Shown: positions 1 through 11,440, numbered from the stretch's first letter. The stretch: DNA of 64,000 bases from Vombatus ursinus (GCF_900497805.2 NW_020954569.1:28043227-28107226); one strand, 5' to 3'. Notes: a model not told the origin generated them from the sequence alone. Program-made: numbers and translations.

Positions 1-628
1 TATAAGCTCCACCATGCCAGCACTCCTCCTTGCCCCAGAATTGCCACCCAGAAATGAGACCTAGACCCAAGCAAGGGCAAAGCAAGAAAATCCTGCCTCA
101 GCACCAGCAAAGAGATCTTTGCAAACCCCCTTTGATTGGTCACTTGATTCCTCCTCTGTCCCCCTCCTCTTCCCTGTGGGCAGGGAGCCTAGGAAGCTGC
201 TGCTACCCTGGCACTGTGTTAGGACTGAGGCTGGGACTGAGCTTCTCTCTGACCAGGTTTGTCTCTCACTATGGTCACAGACCTTTCCTACTGACCTTCT
301 AAGTTATCTTTGTTGTTTGTGGGTTGAGAAGTCTGGAAACCACCACAGCTGCCAGTGATTCAGTACTCTGAGGCATGCTCCAGGTTTGTTGAGGCCTGGA
401 TTTTGCCTGTGTGCCCATGCTTAACTGTATTTCTCTCCCAGCCAGCACAATAGACCTTTCCAATCAACCATCCAGGTTGTCTTGGGCTGGAAATTTGTTT
501 CATTCTATCTTTTTGTGAGTTCTGCTACTCTAGATTTTGTTTAGAGCCATTTTTTTACAGGTATTTGGTGGGGTTTGGGGGAGAGCTCAAGCAAGTCACT
601 GCTTTCACTCTGCCATCTTGGCTCTGCC
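1..628 (-). mobile_element. L1 LINE, 5' untranslated region, antisense, cut by window edge
   Basis: Read on the minus strand, the element starts near 628 with GAGCCAAGATGGCAGAG and runs off the left edge. That opening and the following stretch (AACAAATTTCCAGCCCAAGACA near 470-500 on the minus strand) match my memory of the marsupial L1 5' end. It is relatively GC-rich for the window. The open frames here on the plus strand (30-302 and 119-358) have no coding meaning. Family assignment is from recall, not a search. Confidence 0.7.
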
Positions 629-775
629 TTTACCCTCATTTTTACAGATAAGGAATCTAAGGCAAACTGGGGTTAAGTGACCTGCCCAGAGTCACATAGC
701 TAGTAAATGTCTGAGGTTAGATTTGAACTCCAGTCTTCCTGGAGATCTATCTATTGCACCACCTAGCTATGTGTA
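629..775 (-). mobile_element. CORE-SINE (MIR/MAR1 type) fragment
   Basis: Antisense CORE-SINE: an ACAGATAAGGAATCTAAGG block is followed by TTAAGTGACCTGCCCAGAG and the TCACATAGCTAGTAA core, then the ATTTGAACTCCAG segment that corresponds to the Pol III B box on the minus strand. It abuts the 5' end of the neighbouring L1. Confidence 0.8.
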
Positions 776-1154
776 AAGACAGATAGATGTATGTATAATC
801 ATTTGGTGCCCGCACGTATGCGTGCATGTGTGTATGTGATGGACAAACATTGCAGATATAAAAGAAGTTGTTCTGAAAATTGAATTATAGTAGGGCATGG
901 GGCCAGATTGATTTGTGGAAAGTTTATAGTGTTTTTGTGCCACCAGACTGCTGCCATCAAGAAGTCTACCTCTTTAACATCAATATGGTTTTTGGTATTA
1001 TAGCTGTAAAAGATGAATGCCACAATTTTCAAAGAATCAAAATAAGTACTAGTCCAAAGAACAGTGGAAAGATCCAAGGTTACCATTAATAGGTTCTGGG
1101 CAGAAACTTAACAAGGATATCTCTTTGAAAAGTGAATCCTCCTTCCTGGCCACA
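776..1154. other. No gene or repeat recognised
   Basis: Short TG-rich stretch near 815-838, otherwise nothing I recognise. Two overlapping frames of 70-95 codons on opposite strands have no family resemblance. Confidence 0.5.
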
Positions 1155-1618
1155 TCTCTAGTGGTTGCCCAAGGCTATAATCCCATCAACTGGCCTTTTA
1201 TTGTGGCTACACCCAATCTCCCAATTTTCTATTACCCTTAACCTAGCCTATCTCTCCATTGTTTTACCTCCCTATGGCCCCAGGGCACTTCCAGTACTTA
1301 ATCCTATCTAGGCTCCATTCTCCCTTGGCCTTTTAGGTACAGGTCCCTGGAATTCTATTATCTCATGGACCACTTGGCCACTCCTAGATCCCTCCCATTG
1401 TCTTTCTGTATATAAGGTCCATCTTGTCTCCATTAAGGTGCTTAGATTCTTATTCTAATTGTTCTAATTCTAATTATTCTAATTGGCTAGATTATTATCT
1501 AGCCACTGCTCAGATTCTCATAATCTAGCCAATAGCTTATTAATGTTCAGACTCCTTAAGAGTCTGCCCAATATGAGGGATGTTCTAATAAACCTTATCT
1601 TTGGCTGAAAAAAAAGGA
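1155..1618 (+). mobile_element. Fossil LTR of an endogenous retrovirus-like element (partial)
   Basis: This stretch matches the LTR at 54018-54562 along most of its length: same first bases (TCTCTAGTGGTTGCC), a TATA-like TGTATATAAGG, and an AATAAA at 1587-1592 followed by CCTTATCTTTGGCTG. It covers the promoter-bearing part and the segment around the polyadenylation signal; the distal part seen in the other copy is absent. No internal retroviral region adjoins it. It is an old, broken solo remnant, divergent from its partner. A 14-bp inverted repeat lies inside it. Confidence 0.7.
1482..1533. repeat. 14-bp perfect inverted repeat inside the LTR
   Basis: ATTGGCTAGATTAT at 1482-1495 is the exact reverse complement of 1520-1533, leaving a 24-base loop. 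It follows a short tandem stretch built on TTCTAATT (about 1449-1485). The corresponding part of the LTR copy at 54 kb lacks it. Confidence 0.85.
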
Positions 1619-1779
1619 AAAGTGAAAGCTATTAAATACTAAAAACAATCAGAAGAATCTCACAGTATATTAGACTGACCCTTTATGGATCAACCTATGG
1701 AAAGACACAAGTAAGTATTCTATAAATTGAGAACATCTAGAATTATACCATAACAGGGCGACATGTGACTTTATTTCTC

Positions 1780-2305
1780 TAATCATGCCACAATTACCCT
1801 AGTTCAAGTCTTCATTACCTATCTATCACCTGTTCATTGCATTAGTTTCTTCATTGATCTTCCTTCACTGAGCCTCTCCTCTCTGCAATATACCACATAC
1901 ATTGATATTCCTAATACACAGGTGTGACCTTGCAACTCTCCCACTTAATGAACTTCAGTGGTTTCTTATTAGAGAGAGGGAGAGAGAGATTTAACACAAT
2001 TTCTGCTATGTAATATTGAAAACTCTTGACAGTCTGGTTTGAGATTGTCTTTCTAGTTTGATTACTTGTTATTCCTCTTCAAACAAAATACATTTCAGAC
2101 AAACTGGCAAACTGTCAGGCTTGCTATCCCTCTTTTACATCATTTTATTTCTTACCTTTGTGTCTTTGCACAGGCTGTCCTTCATTCTTGGGACATTCTC
2201 TCTTCTTTCCTCTATAATCTTTTAACTCTTAGCTTTCTTCAATACTCAAGGCAAGTATGATCCTCCTTTAAAAGGCTTTTCATGATTTCCCTTGTCATAC
2301 TGCTT
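1780..2305 (+). mobile_element. L2 LINE, 3' part
   Basis: Sense L2 remnant: GAACTTCAGTGGTTTCTTATT, then TGTCTTTGCACAGGCTGTCC and CCTCCTTTAAAAGGCTTTTC correspond to the end of the L2 ORF and start of its 3' region. A GA-rich stretch interrupts it at about 1972-1991. The 65-codon frame at 2066-2260 is part of this remnant, not a host gene. It continues after an inserted SINE. Confidence 0.7.
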
Positions 2306-2309
2306 TTAT

Positions 2310-2480
2310 GTAGCATGATAAAATGAATGGAGAGTTAACCCAGGAGTCAAGAAGACCTAGATTCAAGTAATGCTTCTAATACATTCTGGCTAAGGGACAC
2401 TGGGCAAATTATTTAACCCTTTGAATGCCTTCAACAAAATGTATATAAGACTATAATTGTAGAGCAGGTAATAATTAGAT
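2310..2480 (+). mobile_element. MIR-type CORE-SINE inserted in L2
   Basis: Sense: AGACCTAGATTCAAGTAATGC (B-box region), then CTGGGCAAATTATTTAACCC and a degenerate 3' part. It splits the L2 remnant into two pieces. Confidence 0.65.
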
Positions 2481-2589
2481 TTTGTAAAAGTAGTTTTTTA
2501 CTAGGAGTTACCTACACAGATGATATCACAAGTGTGATACAAAATAACCCAAACTTGTATTTACTTATCAGTAAACATGGTGATCCCTT

Positions 2590-2715
2590 TCCTTTCTTCT
2601 TCCTTTCCCACATATGTGAGCTCCTTGAGGGCAGGAATTCTTCCATTTTTATCTTTGAATCCTCAGTGCCTAACACATAGTAGGCACCTAATAAATTCTT
2701 GTCAGACTTTTTAAT
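2590..2715 (+). mobile_element. L2 LINE 3' end
   Basis: GTGAGCTCCTTGAGGGCAGG, then CAGTGCCTAACACATAGTAGG and CACCTAATAAATTCTTG are the typical terminal segment of L2. It continues the piece at 1780-2305. Confidence 0.85.
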
Positions 2716-3629
2716 TAAAGGCAAATAACATGAAATAATGGATTCATCAAAGCATAAGCATTTATAGGCTGAAATGATGACAGCCCAGTATGAAAATGCC
2801 TAGCTCTCCTAGATAGCTACATAGACAAGGAATTAAACTGTAGTAGAAAACTAACACATGGTGGGCATCTGTAAAAAATCTGCCAGAACACAGTTTGAAA
2901 AAACATGCTATAGTCATGGGTCACAAAATAAACTGAGACATAACAGACTGCCAGAGGATAACAAACATTTGAATATAAATTAAATGAAACTTTGTAGACA
3001 CAGCATAACAAAAGCCCAATTAACAAAACTAACCATATGCTACCACCAGAGTGGTTGGACACACTGTAAAAAAAAATACAAACGTGCAGTAGGTGCAAAG
3101 GGATCTCTGGTGAAATAGCTTTATCAGACCAAAAGGAACCATTGCCAAACTGATATGCTGCTTAGTTAAAAGTGTAACCCCTATAAATGTCCTCTAACAG
3201 AATAGCTATCAAGGAGGTATATATCCTGAAGAGAAAAGAAACTGAAGCAAACCCTGATGTAAGATTAACAACAATCTGTTAACTATAGAATTTTTTTGAT
3301 TCTATAATGGTGATGATGATGAGGATGATGATTATGATGAATATAGTCCCTAAAATGATTTAGCAATATTTTAAAAGCTTCTTATTCTACATGATGAATT
3401 GGAATTTGTATTTCATTTTGCTACAGTGGACATGAATAGTAAGAGATTCTATCTTGGGCTGCTCTCTCTCATTCATTCTATGAATAACTGTTACAACATC
3501 TGATCTGTTAGGTTTCTATTTTCACTAATTATTTTTTGCCATAGATGTAATCTGTGATTTCATAGTATTTGGTATTCCTACATAAGTAAACTCTTTCTAC
3601 TAATGTGGATGGACACAATATCTGTACCT
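2716..3629. other. No gene or clear repeat; short GAT-rich run
   Basis: Mostly unplaced AT-rich sequence. A GATGATGATGAGGATGATG-type run lies at about 3309-3340. The 93-codon minus-strand frame at 2817-3098 is hydrophobic but shows no start context or family motif. Confidence 0.4.
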
Positions 3630-3775
3630 TAGAATCTTAGAAAGTTGCTAAGAGCACTGAGAGGTTCAATGACTTGCCTTGGACCACTTGGCTCCAAGTA
3701 TGTGTCAGTGGTGGGATTTGAACCTAAGTTTTCATGGCTTTGAGGTTGGGTTTCTATTCACCAGGATATGCTACC
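3630..3775 (-). mobile_element. MIR-type CORE-SINE
   Basis: Antisense: GAGGTTCAATGACTTGCCTT, then GTCAGTGGTGGGATTTGAAC, the usual MIR order on the minus strand. Confidence 0.65.
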
Positions 3776-5265
3776 TCTACTTTTCTGTCATTAGGTGTTT
3801 ACACTCCTAAAGCAGTGCTTGTGTTAAATTTTTATGCCTCTGAAATTTTGGTGCTTTGGGGCAAAGTCTCTTTCATTCCGTCCAGGTTCTATCTCTGTAA
3901 CATCATAATGTATTGGTCTAGTGAGGGAATCTAATTAGTCTCATGAAACCAACAGCAAAATGGCATATATTTGTATACTTAACAACTTACTCTAATTCTG
4001 TGGTCTACATCATAAGTTTTTATTTTTCCCCTCTTAAGAAGAAGGATATCATGCTTTTTCTTTGCTCTGGTGTTCAGCAAAAATGATGTGGTGTCACTAC
4101 ATTGCATTGGATCTGGCTTTAAGTAAGAAGAAAGTCTAACCCAGGAGTCCCTATGTAAAATGGATGATAGAGGCACAGAACTGAATGTTTTTAAAGACAT
4201 CTTGAATACCTTAAACACCTGCATTGTCAGTCTCTCCTGATGCCTCTTCACAAAGAAAGTTTAGTATCTCTGGTTTGGTTATTATGCTATGTGCTATTGC
4301 TTTGTTCTGTGCTGAAATATTGATCAGAAAAGGCTGAATTAATCTCTCAGAAATCTCTTTTGGCCTAAAGAGCATTTGCAATCTCTCAATTTCTCATTCA
4401 TAGACAAATGACTACTACATAATTAATAGGAAAACTACAAAGGACAAGGTAAATATGATTTTTCTTCAAATAGACGTGTAGTACTACATACTGTATGCAT
4501 AAATCATATTTGTTGTTATTTAATGTTTATATAATCCTTTAAAAGTGTGGGATTCTTGTAAAGTCTTAGGTGAATTACAAATCCTTGACTATCATTTCAA
4601 ACATGGGATTTTGATTTCTACTTAAAGAAGGGTTATTTTATAATTCTTAAATATTTTGCATAAGAAAATATCTTTTGTTGATAATTCAAAGCATTTACCA
4701 TTCAAAAATCAGTTGATCATCTGAAATGGAATGAGAAAGGAATATTATGATTTTCTTGGAAAATTCTCTGTTTTAACCATTAATGTTCACCCAACTGGAA
4801 TAGTAAGACTAAAAATAATCCAATTAAGTAACAATAATATATTTTAAATCAGCACTGAACAGATGGCAAAGTACCCTCAATCCATCATTAATTAATGTTC
4901 ATTTAGCACCCACTGAGAGAATATTTCTGCATTAGGTGCTTAAAGAAGCGGGAAGAGTACCAGTTTCTACACTACAGGCATCTGAGGTCTAGTCAGTATG
5001 AAGTACTTTATAATATGTGAATTATTATTTTTTATAGGACAAACACTAGCTGGAAAACGGGAATTTCAAGGATCTTTTCACACCAGCTGAACTCAGCTGG
5101 AGAATCCTAGTGATAAGGGGACCAGGTACTGAGACTTTTACCATATAAGAGTCACTAGAAAACTAGCGTTTACATTTCCCTTCCTTTATTTTTTATGTGT
5201 AAGCAAATACACAAACCAGCTCCTAAATAAATAGAAACAGAATTCTTTCTGGTCTTATAAGAATA
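3776..5265. other. No gene or repeat recognised
   Basis: About 1.5 kb of AT-rich sequence. A weak L2-end-like stretch near 4890-4945 is too degenerate to call. The open frames here are short and unsupported. Confidence 0.4.
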
Positions 5266-5284
5266 TCTGTACATACTCCAGTGA

Positions 5285-5480
5285 AAATTCCATAGGGACC
5301 TATTACATGCATGTATACATACATGTGTGTACACATCTGTACACTTAGGTGTATAGATACAATATACATATAAATGTGTATGTGTGTATATTTGTATATA
5401 ATATGTGAAATATTATATTTAAATAAATAATTTATACAAATGTGCATATATGCATGTTATATATGTATGTGTGTGTATTT
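5285..5480. repeat. TA/TG-rich microsatellite
   Basis: Interrupted TATG/TACA/TG runs on both sides of an AT-rich centre. They generate the low-complexity frames at 5223-5447 and 5450-5665. Confidence 0.85.
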
Positions 5481-6349
5481 ACCCATTTTACCTACCCCTC
5501 CCTCCAATCCTTTTGCTTATTAAATACAGACTTTGTGTCTCTCTCTTTGGACTCTGCATGTTCATGATAATTATTTTAGAAGTTTGTTGTTTGGAACTGG
5601 AACACATCTACATGTTTGCTCATTATGATCTCCACTTTACAAAAATAAGTGTTTCTGAGAAATAAAAAAAGAAGATAATTTAGGGAAGGGGTTGATAAAA
5701 ATAAAAATGTATTATTGTTTTCTCAGAAATAAAATAGAATACTGCTACTTTTCTCAGCTCTCATTATTTCACTGTTGTTATCTGTCATAAAGGATTTTCT
5801 TTCCTATTTCCCCCTTGTCACTCCCCATTCCTTCCTTGTTTGCCCCAGTTTCTATTTTTCTTCCATCTTAGCTGACAAATATTGTCATTTTCCCCTTTAC
5901 AATGTGTGTTTGTATCCATTCCTTACTTTTTATTTCCACTGACACCACTATACTGCAGGTCTGGGAATTCAGGGGCCGGAATGAGTTCTTAATGGCAGTG
6001 AGAAAGGGTCAGGGAAGATAAGTTGAGGCAGGGAGTATTCACCAAATTCAAGCCCAGATTGTTGTAACAGGAGAGCCATCTATATAGCAGCTTGGCAAAG
6101 GAAAGAGGAACAGGAAGTGTTGATGAAACTAATAAAGCAGGCAAGCTCTGAGAAATAATGGTGCTGAGGGGAGTTCTGTGGAGCTGAAGTCATTATGATG
6201 TTTTGAATGTTTACTATATGCTGTGCTTGCCTTTCACCCCTCATATCCCAAGAAAGCTCCTCCACCATAGGCTAGGTCTGCTACTGAGTGTTAGCTGAGC
6301 ATTGGCAACTATTACTTCACTTCTGGATGAGGGTATTAGCTTCTAGTTA
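5481..6349. other. No gene or repeat recognised
   Basis: Pyrimidine-rich in the first half (about 5750-5950), mixed after. Nothing to support a gene. Confidence 0.4.
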
Positions 6350-6600
6350 GTTTAATGGGACAGTGGCTAGAGCACTGATTTTGGAGTATGGAAGACCCGA
6401 GTTCAAATCTAGCCTCAGATACATACTAGCTGGGTGATTTTGGACAAGTCACTTAATCTTTCATCCTCATCTGGTATAATGCTAATGACGATAAAATATA
6501 CCTCCTAGGGTTGTCTTGAAGATCAAATTAGATAACATAATTATAGCACTTTGAAAATTTCAATATACTATAAATGTTATCCATAATAATAATTATCATT
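6350..6600 (+). mobile_element. MIR-type CORE-SINE, nearly full
   Basis: Sense: GACAGTGGCTAGAGCACTGA (A-box side), GAGTTCAAATCTAGCCTCAG (B box), CATACTAGCTGGGTGATTTT core, GGACAAGTCACTTAATC, then a 3' part ending in an AATAATTATCATTATTA tail. Confidence 0.8.
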
Positions 6601-6965
6601 ATTAATTGTATCCCCTTCAAATCTGTCCAGCATCTGTTGCCACATGGACCTTCCTAAAATGCTGCTGTAAGGGTGTAATCTTTATACTCAGTAAATTCCA
6701 AATGGTTCCTCCCTTCTTAGCCCTACGTAATTAGTCCTCACTTTACCTTCCCACCATTGTCTTTCATTATTCCTCATTACACACCATTCTACTCAGGATA
6801 AACTAGCTTGTCTGCGTCACCAAGTCATGCCTTTTCTTTTTCTTGCCTCTATCACTTTGCTTATGTCATTCACCCTGTCTATTAGTAATCTACAGAGTCT
6901 TCAAAGTTCTATTTAAATATCACCACCTCTGTGAAGTCAGATCTAAAAACCCCAGTTGGAAGTGA
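6601..6965 (+). mobile_element. L2 LINE, 3' part
   Basis: Sense L2: TCCAAATGGTTCCTCCCTTC, CTATCACTTTGCTTATGTC, and TCACCACCTCTGTGAAGTC mirror the L2 order of the end of the ORF. It is interrupted by the SINE that follows. Confidence 0.65.
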
Positions 6966-6984
6966 TTCTTCTTCTCCTGTAGTT

Positions 6985-7165
6985 GTGAGCAGAACAGCAT
7001 GGGATAGTGGAAAGAGCACTAGATTTGGAAAGCCAGGACAACTAATTATTAATGTGACCTTGTATAAGCCATTTGACTTCTCTGAACCACAGTTTCCTCT
7101 TCTATAAAAGTAGAGCATTGGACAGGATGACTTCTAAGGCGGCCTCCAGATTTAAGTCTTTGTTT
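6985..7165 (+). mobile_element. MIR-type CORE-SINE
   Basis: Sense: GGGATAGTGGAAAGAGCACT, AATGTGACCTTGTATAAGCC, CACAGTTTCCTCTTCTATAA, and GACTTCTAAGGCGGCCTCCA. Confidence 0.75.
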
Positions 7166-7509
7166 TCTTGCTTCATTGAATTGAGATTCAGAAAGCCTAC
7201 ATTAGAATCCTGGATACCTTATTTATTTTATCTTTCAACTTCCAGGTAACTCCATTTTCTATCACCATCTGTGTTTAGCTTTGTCTCCATATAACAGCTG
7301 TTCCCTGCCCTAACCCTATAGGATAATGGGATCACCTGAAATTTCATCACCATATTGATTGACTTAGGTGTTGATACTCAATACTTTCTCAACATAAGTT
7401 CAGTTGCCTCTCCTCTTTGTTTGGAGAACTGGAGGGTGGAACGTAAAATGCCTTCCCAAACCATCCTTTATAGAAGGCTTAGAATCTTCCTGGTGACTTC
7501 ATTTTCCAT

Positions 7510-7925
7510 CATTCCTAGAAATAAGAGAGATCAGAAAAGATTTCCTGCAGAAGATGAGATTTTAGCTGGGATCTGAAGGAAACCAGAGAGACCAAGAAGC
7601 AGAAATGAGGAGGAAGAGCATTCTAAGCATGGGGAATAACCAGTGAACCAGTGAAAATGCTTAGTCAGGAGGAGTGGCTTATGAGAAGAATAACAAGGAG
7701 GTCAGTGTCTTTGGATAATGGAATACTTGGGAGGTAGCATAAAGTATCAGAAGTTGGAAGGGGGTGATAAGTTATGAAGAACTTTGAATGCCAAACAGAT
7801 GATTTTATATTTGATCTTGGAGGTGATAGTAAGGCACTGGAGTTATTGAATGTGTGGAGGGGGTTGGGGGGTGCAGAGGAGTTACATGGTAAGCATTGTG
7901 CTTTAGGAAGATTACTTTGGCAGGA
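7510..7925 (-). mobile_element. L2 LINE, antisense
   Basis: Antisense L2: GATTTTAGCTGGGATCTGAA, GAGGAGGAAGAGCATTCTAA, TTATGAAGAACTTTGAATGC, CAAACAGATGATTTTATATT. The block order matches other antisense L2 pieces at 12.2, 13.5 and 49.0 kb. It has no 3' end. Confidence 0.75.
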
Positions 7926-7929
7926 AATA

Positions 7930-9215
7930 GAATTATCTTTGTTATATTGAAGTCATATTAATTATGAAAGCTACCATATTGAAATTTTGACTATAATAAT
8001 AAAAAGGGGTTTCTATTAACTTGCCTCACATAAAATATATTTGAATGGGGCAACTTTCCATCTTACTCCTTAGAAATATGTGTACACAGTATATTCTATG
8101 GTTTAAATAAAGCTCCTTGAGGATTATAGAGAAGGAATTTCATTGAAAGAAAATATAATAAATCTGAAAGTCCTGTGAAATGTAGACCACTTGGTATAAT
8201 CCCGTATCTAGGAAACTTCTACCCATATACAAAATTTGACCAAAATACATTTAAAATTACAGAAAATATGTTGGTTTGAAAATGTTTTATCGTCAACCAC
8301 TTTATTTCAAGAGAGTGAACTGTCAAACAACTCAAAGTTAAAATATGTATTGCTCTCCTCTGCTCCAAAGATATAAACAGTTTAATCACAATCAGCCAAA
8401 TCTTATACATTTCAATATCATGGAACATATAAGCAGAAAGACAAATATGAAACATTATACAGTCATTGAAACAGTTCTTGTTTCATCCATTTAACTAAGA
8501 TGTAGTGAAAACTGAGGTTTTTTTTTTCCCCTAGCATTAATTTGGTGTATAAAAGATTTTCTTTCCTTCTTTAGGCTTTCCTTACTTGAAAGTGAAATGA
8601 AAACTCACAAACTTACACATATGTCTAATTATAGTTTACTATTCTGTCTTTTTAAAATGCACTATAGTGCCTAGAAATAGAAAGAACATTTTAAGTAATA
8701 CTGTCAAAGCTCTGTATATATTTTCCCAAAAAGCCAGTTAAAAAAAAAAGTTGGATCTGGTCAGTGTAAATCTGATCAGGGCTCAGAGCCTGACTGCTTT
8801 GATCAGTGTAAAATCTCAGTGTAAAATCTCAATAAAATAACAACTGATTCATGTCTAATGTAAGATTGGTGGGCTTCAGCTTCATATCTGAAGATCCCCT
8901 GCGAGTAGTTCTCCTACATGCATGACCCCATCATCCCTGTACACATTCTCAAGAAAAGTGATAAAGAACCACACAAGAACACCCCTCCAACCAGAGAGAT
9001 GCACTGGCTGGAATACTTTAAATCTCCATCCTAGTAATCCCCAAAATTGACTCTGAGAAATGATATCACTTAGCCCATATACAAGATTCCCTTGTAAGTT
9101 CGGTACAATAACATAGACTGCAATATAAGTCATTGGAGTTAACACTATTATTTCTCTCCTTTATAAATCAATTAATTCTTTTATTTCTCTCCTTAATCAA
9201 TCAAAACTTTTATTG
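7930..9215. other. No gene recognised; short local duplication
   Basis: AT-rich. At about 8801-8832 a CAGTGTAAAATCT unit occurs twice in direct tandem, with related CAGTGTAAATCTGATCAG just upstream at 8761-8779. The 87-codon minus frame at 8882-9145 shows no family motif. Confidence 0.4.
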
Positions 9216-9218
9216 CCT

Positions 9219-9420
9219 ATTGTTGTGCATTCTTCATTCTCAAAGAGGACCAATGACATCATGAAGGTGATGTCTTGCCTTGTGTGTGAATTGGATTTGA
9301 GTGAGGCAGAGCTGTGCAAAGTTGTCAGCCTTGCTCTCTCCTCCAATCATTGGAGTCTGGTGGCAAGACAAAGGTCGAAATTACTGGTGATGATCCAGGA
9401 TGCAGTGGGTGACTATGGCC
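9219..9420 (-). mobile_element. SINE with RTE-type 3' tail
   Basis: Read on the minus strand it ends GATGTCATTGGTCCTCTTTG, the same 3' module found at the end of the RTE-like LINE near 36.66-36.70 kb and in SINEs at 55.0 and 60.6 kb. Upstream blocks (AATTGGATTTGAGTGAGGCA on the plus strand) are shared with those copies. The 76-codon plus frame here is not a gene. Confidence 0.8.
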
Positions 9421-9424
9421 TTAC

Positions 9425-10395
9425 ATACCAGGTGCTATGCTAGGCAGCGATATAAGCAAAACTGTGAATTAAGAAGTCCCAGTCAATCTGAGGTAGACAA
9501 TGTGTACATACTTAGGTATAGCACTAGGTGTCACTGTGGGGGGTCTGGTCCCACCTAACTTTTCCCTTCCTTTTGTTAAGACCGAAGGAGTTTAACCTCA
9601 GGGATCAGTACTTACAGGCTCTCAGAAGAATGTTGGCTCTGACTGGCTAATTCTTTCATAGGAAATCTAAGTGATTTTAGGTTTCTGCTTGGAGGATTTA
9701 TAGGATCATTCATAAAACTAAACTACCTCAATATCTTGCAAAGGATGCCTTTTAACTTCCCAACCAAGACTCCAAGGTCCTGCTTGTACATAGTCTGTGA
9801 AATGCAAAAGCCCTCAAGGCTATCCACCTATGTACACTCCAATCTCAAGTAATGACATGCTTACAGCAAATGGAAACAATCCAATTTATGAAAGAGCAAC
9901 AGTAACAGAAAGAACCATTAGCCATGCTAGATAGAACAACAGACACATTTAGCTTTGTCTACATGGAGGGAGGCAGGGAAAAAACAAAAAAACAAAAAAA
10001 CAAAAAAACAAAAAAAGATGGCTTTGTAGCTGAGTGCAAAGTAAACATCGGTAAAGTTGACCAGGTCCCTGCAACATTGCAAGGCAGGTACATTACGGCA
10101 AACAGAAAGTTGTGTCCAGGCCTGATACACAAGAGAATGAGGGAGTGAGACAAGGATCTAAATGCCAATAATTATAATCCATATATGTGGCACATGGGTT
10201 ATATAAATATATAAATGCAAGTGGCAGATGGCATTGGTAGATATGATCTGAAATCTGGCTCACCTTTGCAGAGAGGAGAACCAAGAGTTATCTTTGTATC
10301 TACAGCATTGTAGCAAGGTAAGAGAGAAAGGAACAACCCAAGGATTCTACTGAGGCTGGATGCTCTCTGTTCCTTCCATCTCTGAGAAGAGTATC
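9425..10395. other. Unclassified stretch with A-rich simple repeat
   Basis: I recognise no family. An (AAAAAAAC)n run lies at about 9979-10015 and gives lysine-rich frames. The stretch has a somewhat higher GC than its surroundings and could be part of an unrecognised old element. Confidence 0.35.
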
Positions 10396-10408
10396 AAGAT
10401 AGAATTAT

Positions 10409-10659
10409 ATTTTTGTTGTTGTTCAGTCATATTTGACTTTTCATAATCATATTTAGGGTTTTCTTGGCAAAGATCCTGGAATTGTTTGCCATTTAGTGCT
10501 CCAGCTCATTTTACAGATAAAGAACTAATGCAAACAGGGTTAAGTCACTTGCCCAGGTCACATAGTTAATAAGTGTCTGAGGTCAGATTTGAACTCAGGA
10601 GGACTCATTTTCCTGACTTTAGGCCCAACATTCTAGCCATTATACCACCTAGCTGCTCC
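10409..10659 (-). mobile_element. MAR1-type CORE-SINE, full length with target duplication
   Basis: Antisense, full length: TTGTTGTTGTTCAGTC end, TTTTCTTGGCAAAGATCCTG, CATTTTACAGATAAAGAAC, GGTTAAGTCACTTGCCCAGG, and TATACCACCTAGCTGCTCC at the other end. A 10-bp direct repeat, ATAGAATTAT, flanks it (10399-10408 and 10660-10669). That marks a retrotransposed copy with clear boundaries. Confidence 0.9.
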
Positions 10660-10699
10660 ATAGAATTATCTATTTCTCTCAAATGTTAGTAGTCTAGGA

Positions 10700-10885
10700 T
10701 AATGGTGTCAAACTCAAATAAGAAAGCATTCCTGAGGGCCACAAATTGACTTAAAAACTTAGTAATTTACATAATTTATGTTGAGTTGTATTTTTATTTA
10801 TTTTCTTAAACATTTCCCAGTTACATCTTAATCTAGTTCAGGACATATTCAGAGGTTTGCTGGTCCTTGGAGTTTGAAACCTCTG
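10700..10885 (+). mobile_element. hAT-like nonautonomous DNA transposon, copy 1
   Basis: Terminal inverted repeats: TAATGGTGTCAAACTC at the left and GAGTTTGAAACCTCTG at the right. An 8-bp direct repeat with two differences (GTCTAGGA at 10692-10699, GTCTAGAG at 10886-10893) fits hAT insertion. No transposase. The AT-rich interior matches copies at 10.9 and 63.0 kb. Confidence 0.75.
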
Positions 10886-10893
10886 GTCTAGAG

Positions 10894-11065
10894 CAGTGGT
10901 GTCAAAATCAAAATAAGGATCCCTGAACCTGCATATTGACTTACTTTTAAGGTATAGTGCTATCCATATTTCATTGTATTGTTATTTATTTTGTTAAATA
11001 TATCATAATTACATTGATCTGTTTCTGGCTGCACTTTGAAGTGTTGTAAGCTGTATTCTCCTCTG
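10894..11065 (+). mobile_element. hAT-like nonautonomous DNA transposon, copy 2
   Basis: Begins CAGTGGTGTCAAAATC, directly after the 8-bp repeat that closes copy 1, so the two lie head to tail with one shared target sequence. The interior follows the same order (TTGACTTAC..., TTATTTTGTTAAATAT). The right end is degenerate and its exact boundary is uncertain. Confidence 0.65.
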
Positions 11066-11084
11066 TGTAAATAGCAATTGTTTC

Positions 11085-11440
11085 TTTTGGCCAGAAACCC
11101 GGATGGTGTTCCCCTCCCAGATTGATTTTTTTTTTTGAGTAGATAAAAGAGGCCATTTTCTGCCTTATTTCTTACCTTAATCGCTGAATGGGCATTACCT
11201 CAGTCAAACTGAGAACTGGGAAAGATTTAGCTTAAAAAGGTCAAGTTCTCCCATTGCATCCAGGGCTGTCTCCAGTCATCCCAATCTTTATCTTGCCACT
11301 GGACCCAGATGGCTCTGGAGGAGAAAGTGAGGCTGGTAACTGCATAGCTTTCACTCACTTAAACCCAATTCAATTGCATGTTATGGCATCACCTTCCTTT
11401 TGTCTTGGTCCTTGTTGAGAACAAAGAACAAACAACAACA
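11085..11440 (+). mobile_element. SINE with RTE-type 3' tail, long copy
   Basis: Sense copy starting TTTTGGCCAGAAACCCGGA and ending in a CAAACAACAACA tail. It contains the CATTGCATCCAGGGCTGTCT and GGACCCAGATGGCTCTGGAG blocks of this SINE group, then a GAACAAAGAACAAACAAC end. It has a longer 5' body than the fragments at 9.2 and 55.0 kb. Confidence 0.8.

Noticed and set aside
9979-10015. CRISPR-like or designed repeat
   Set aside because: A short (AAAAAAAC)n microsatellite; no spacers. No CRISPR array exists in the window.
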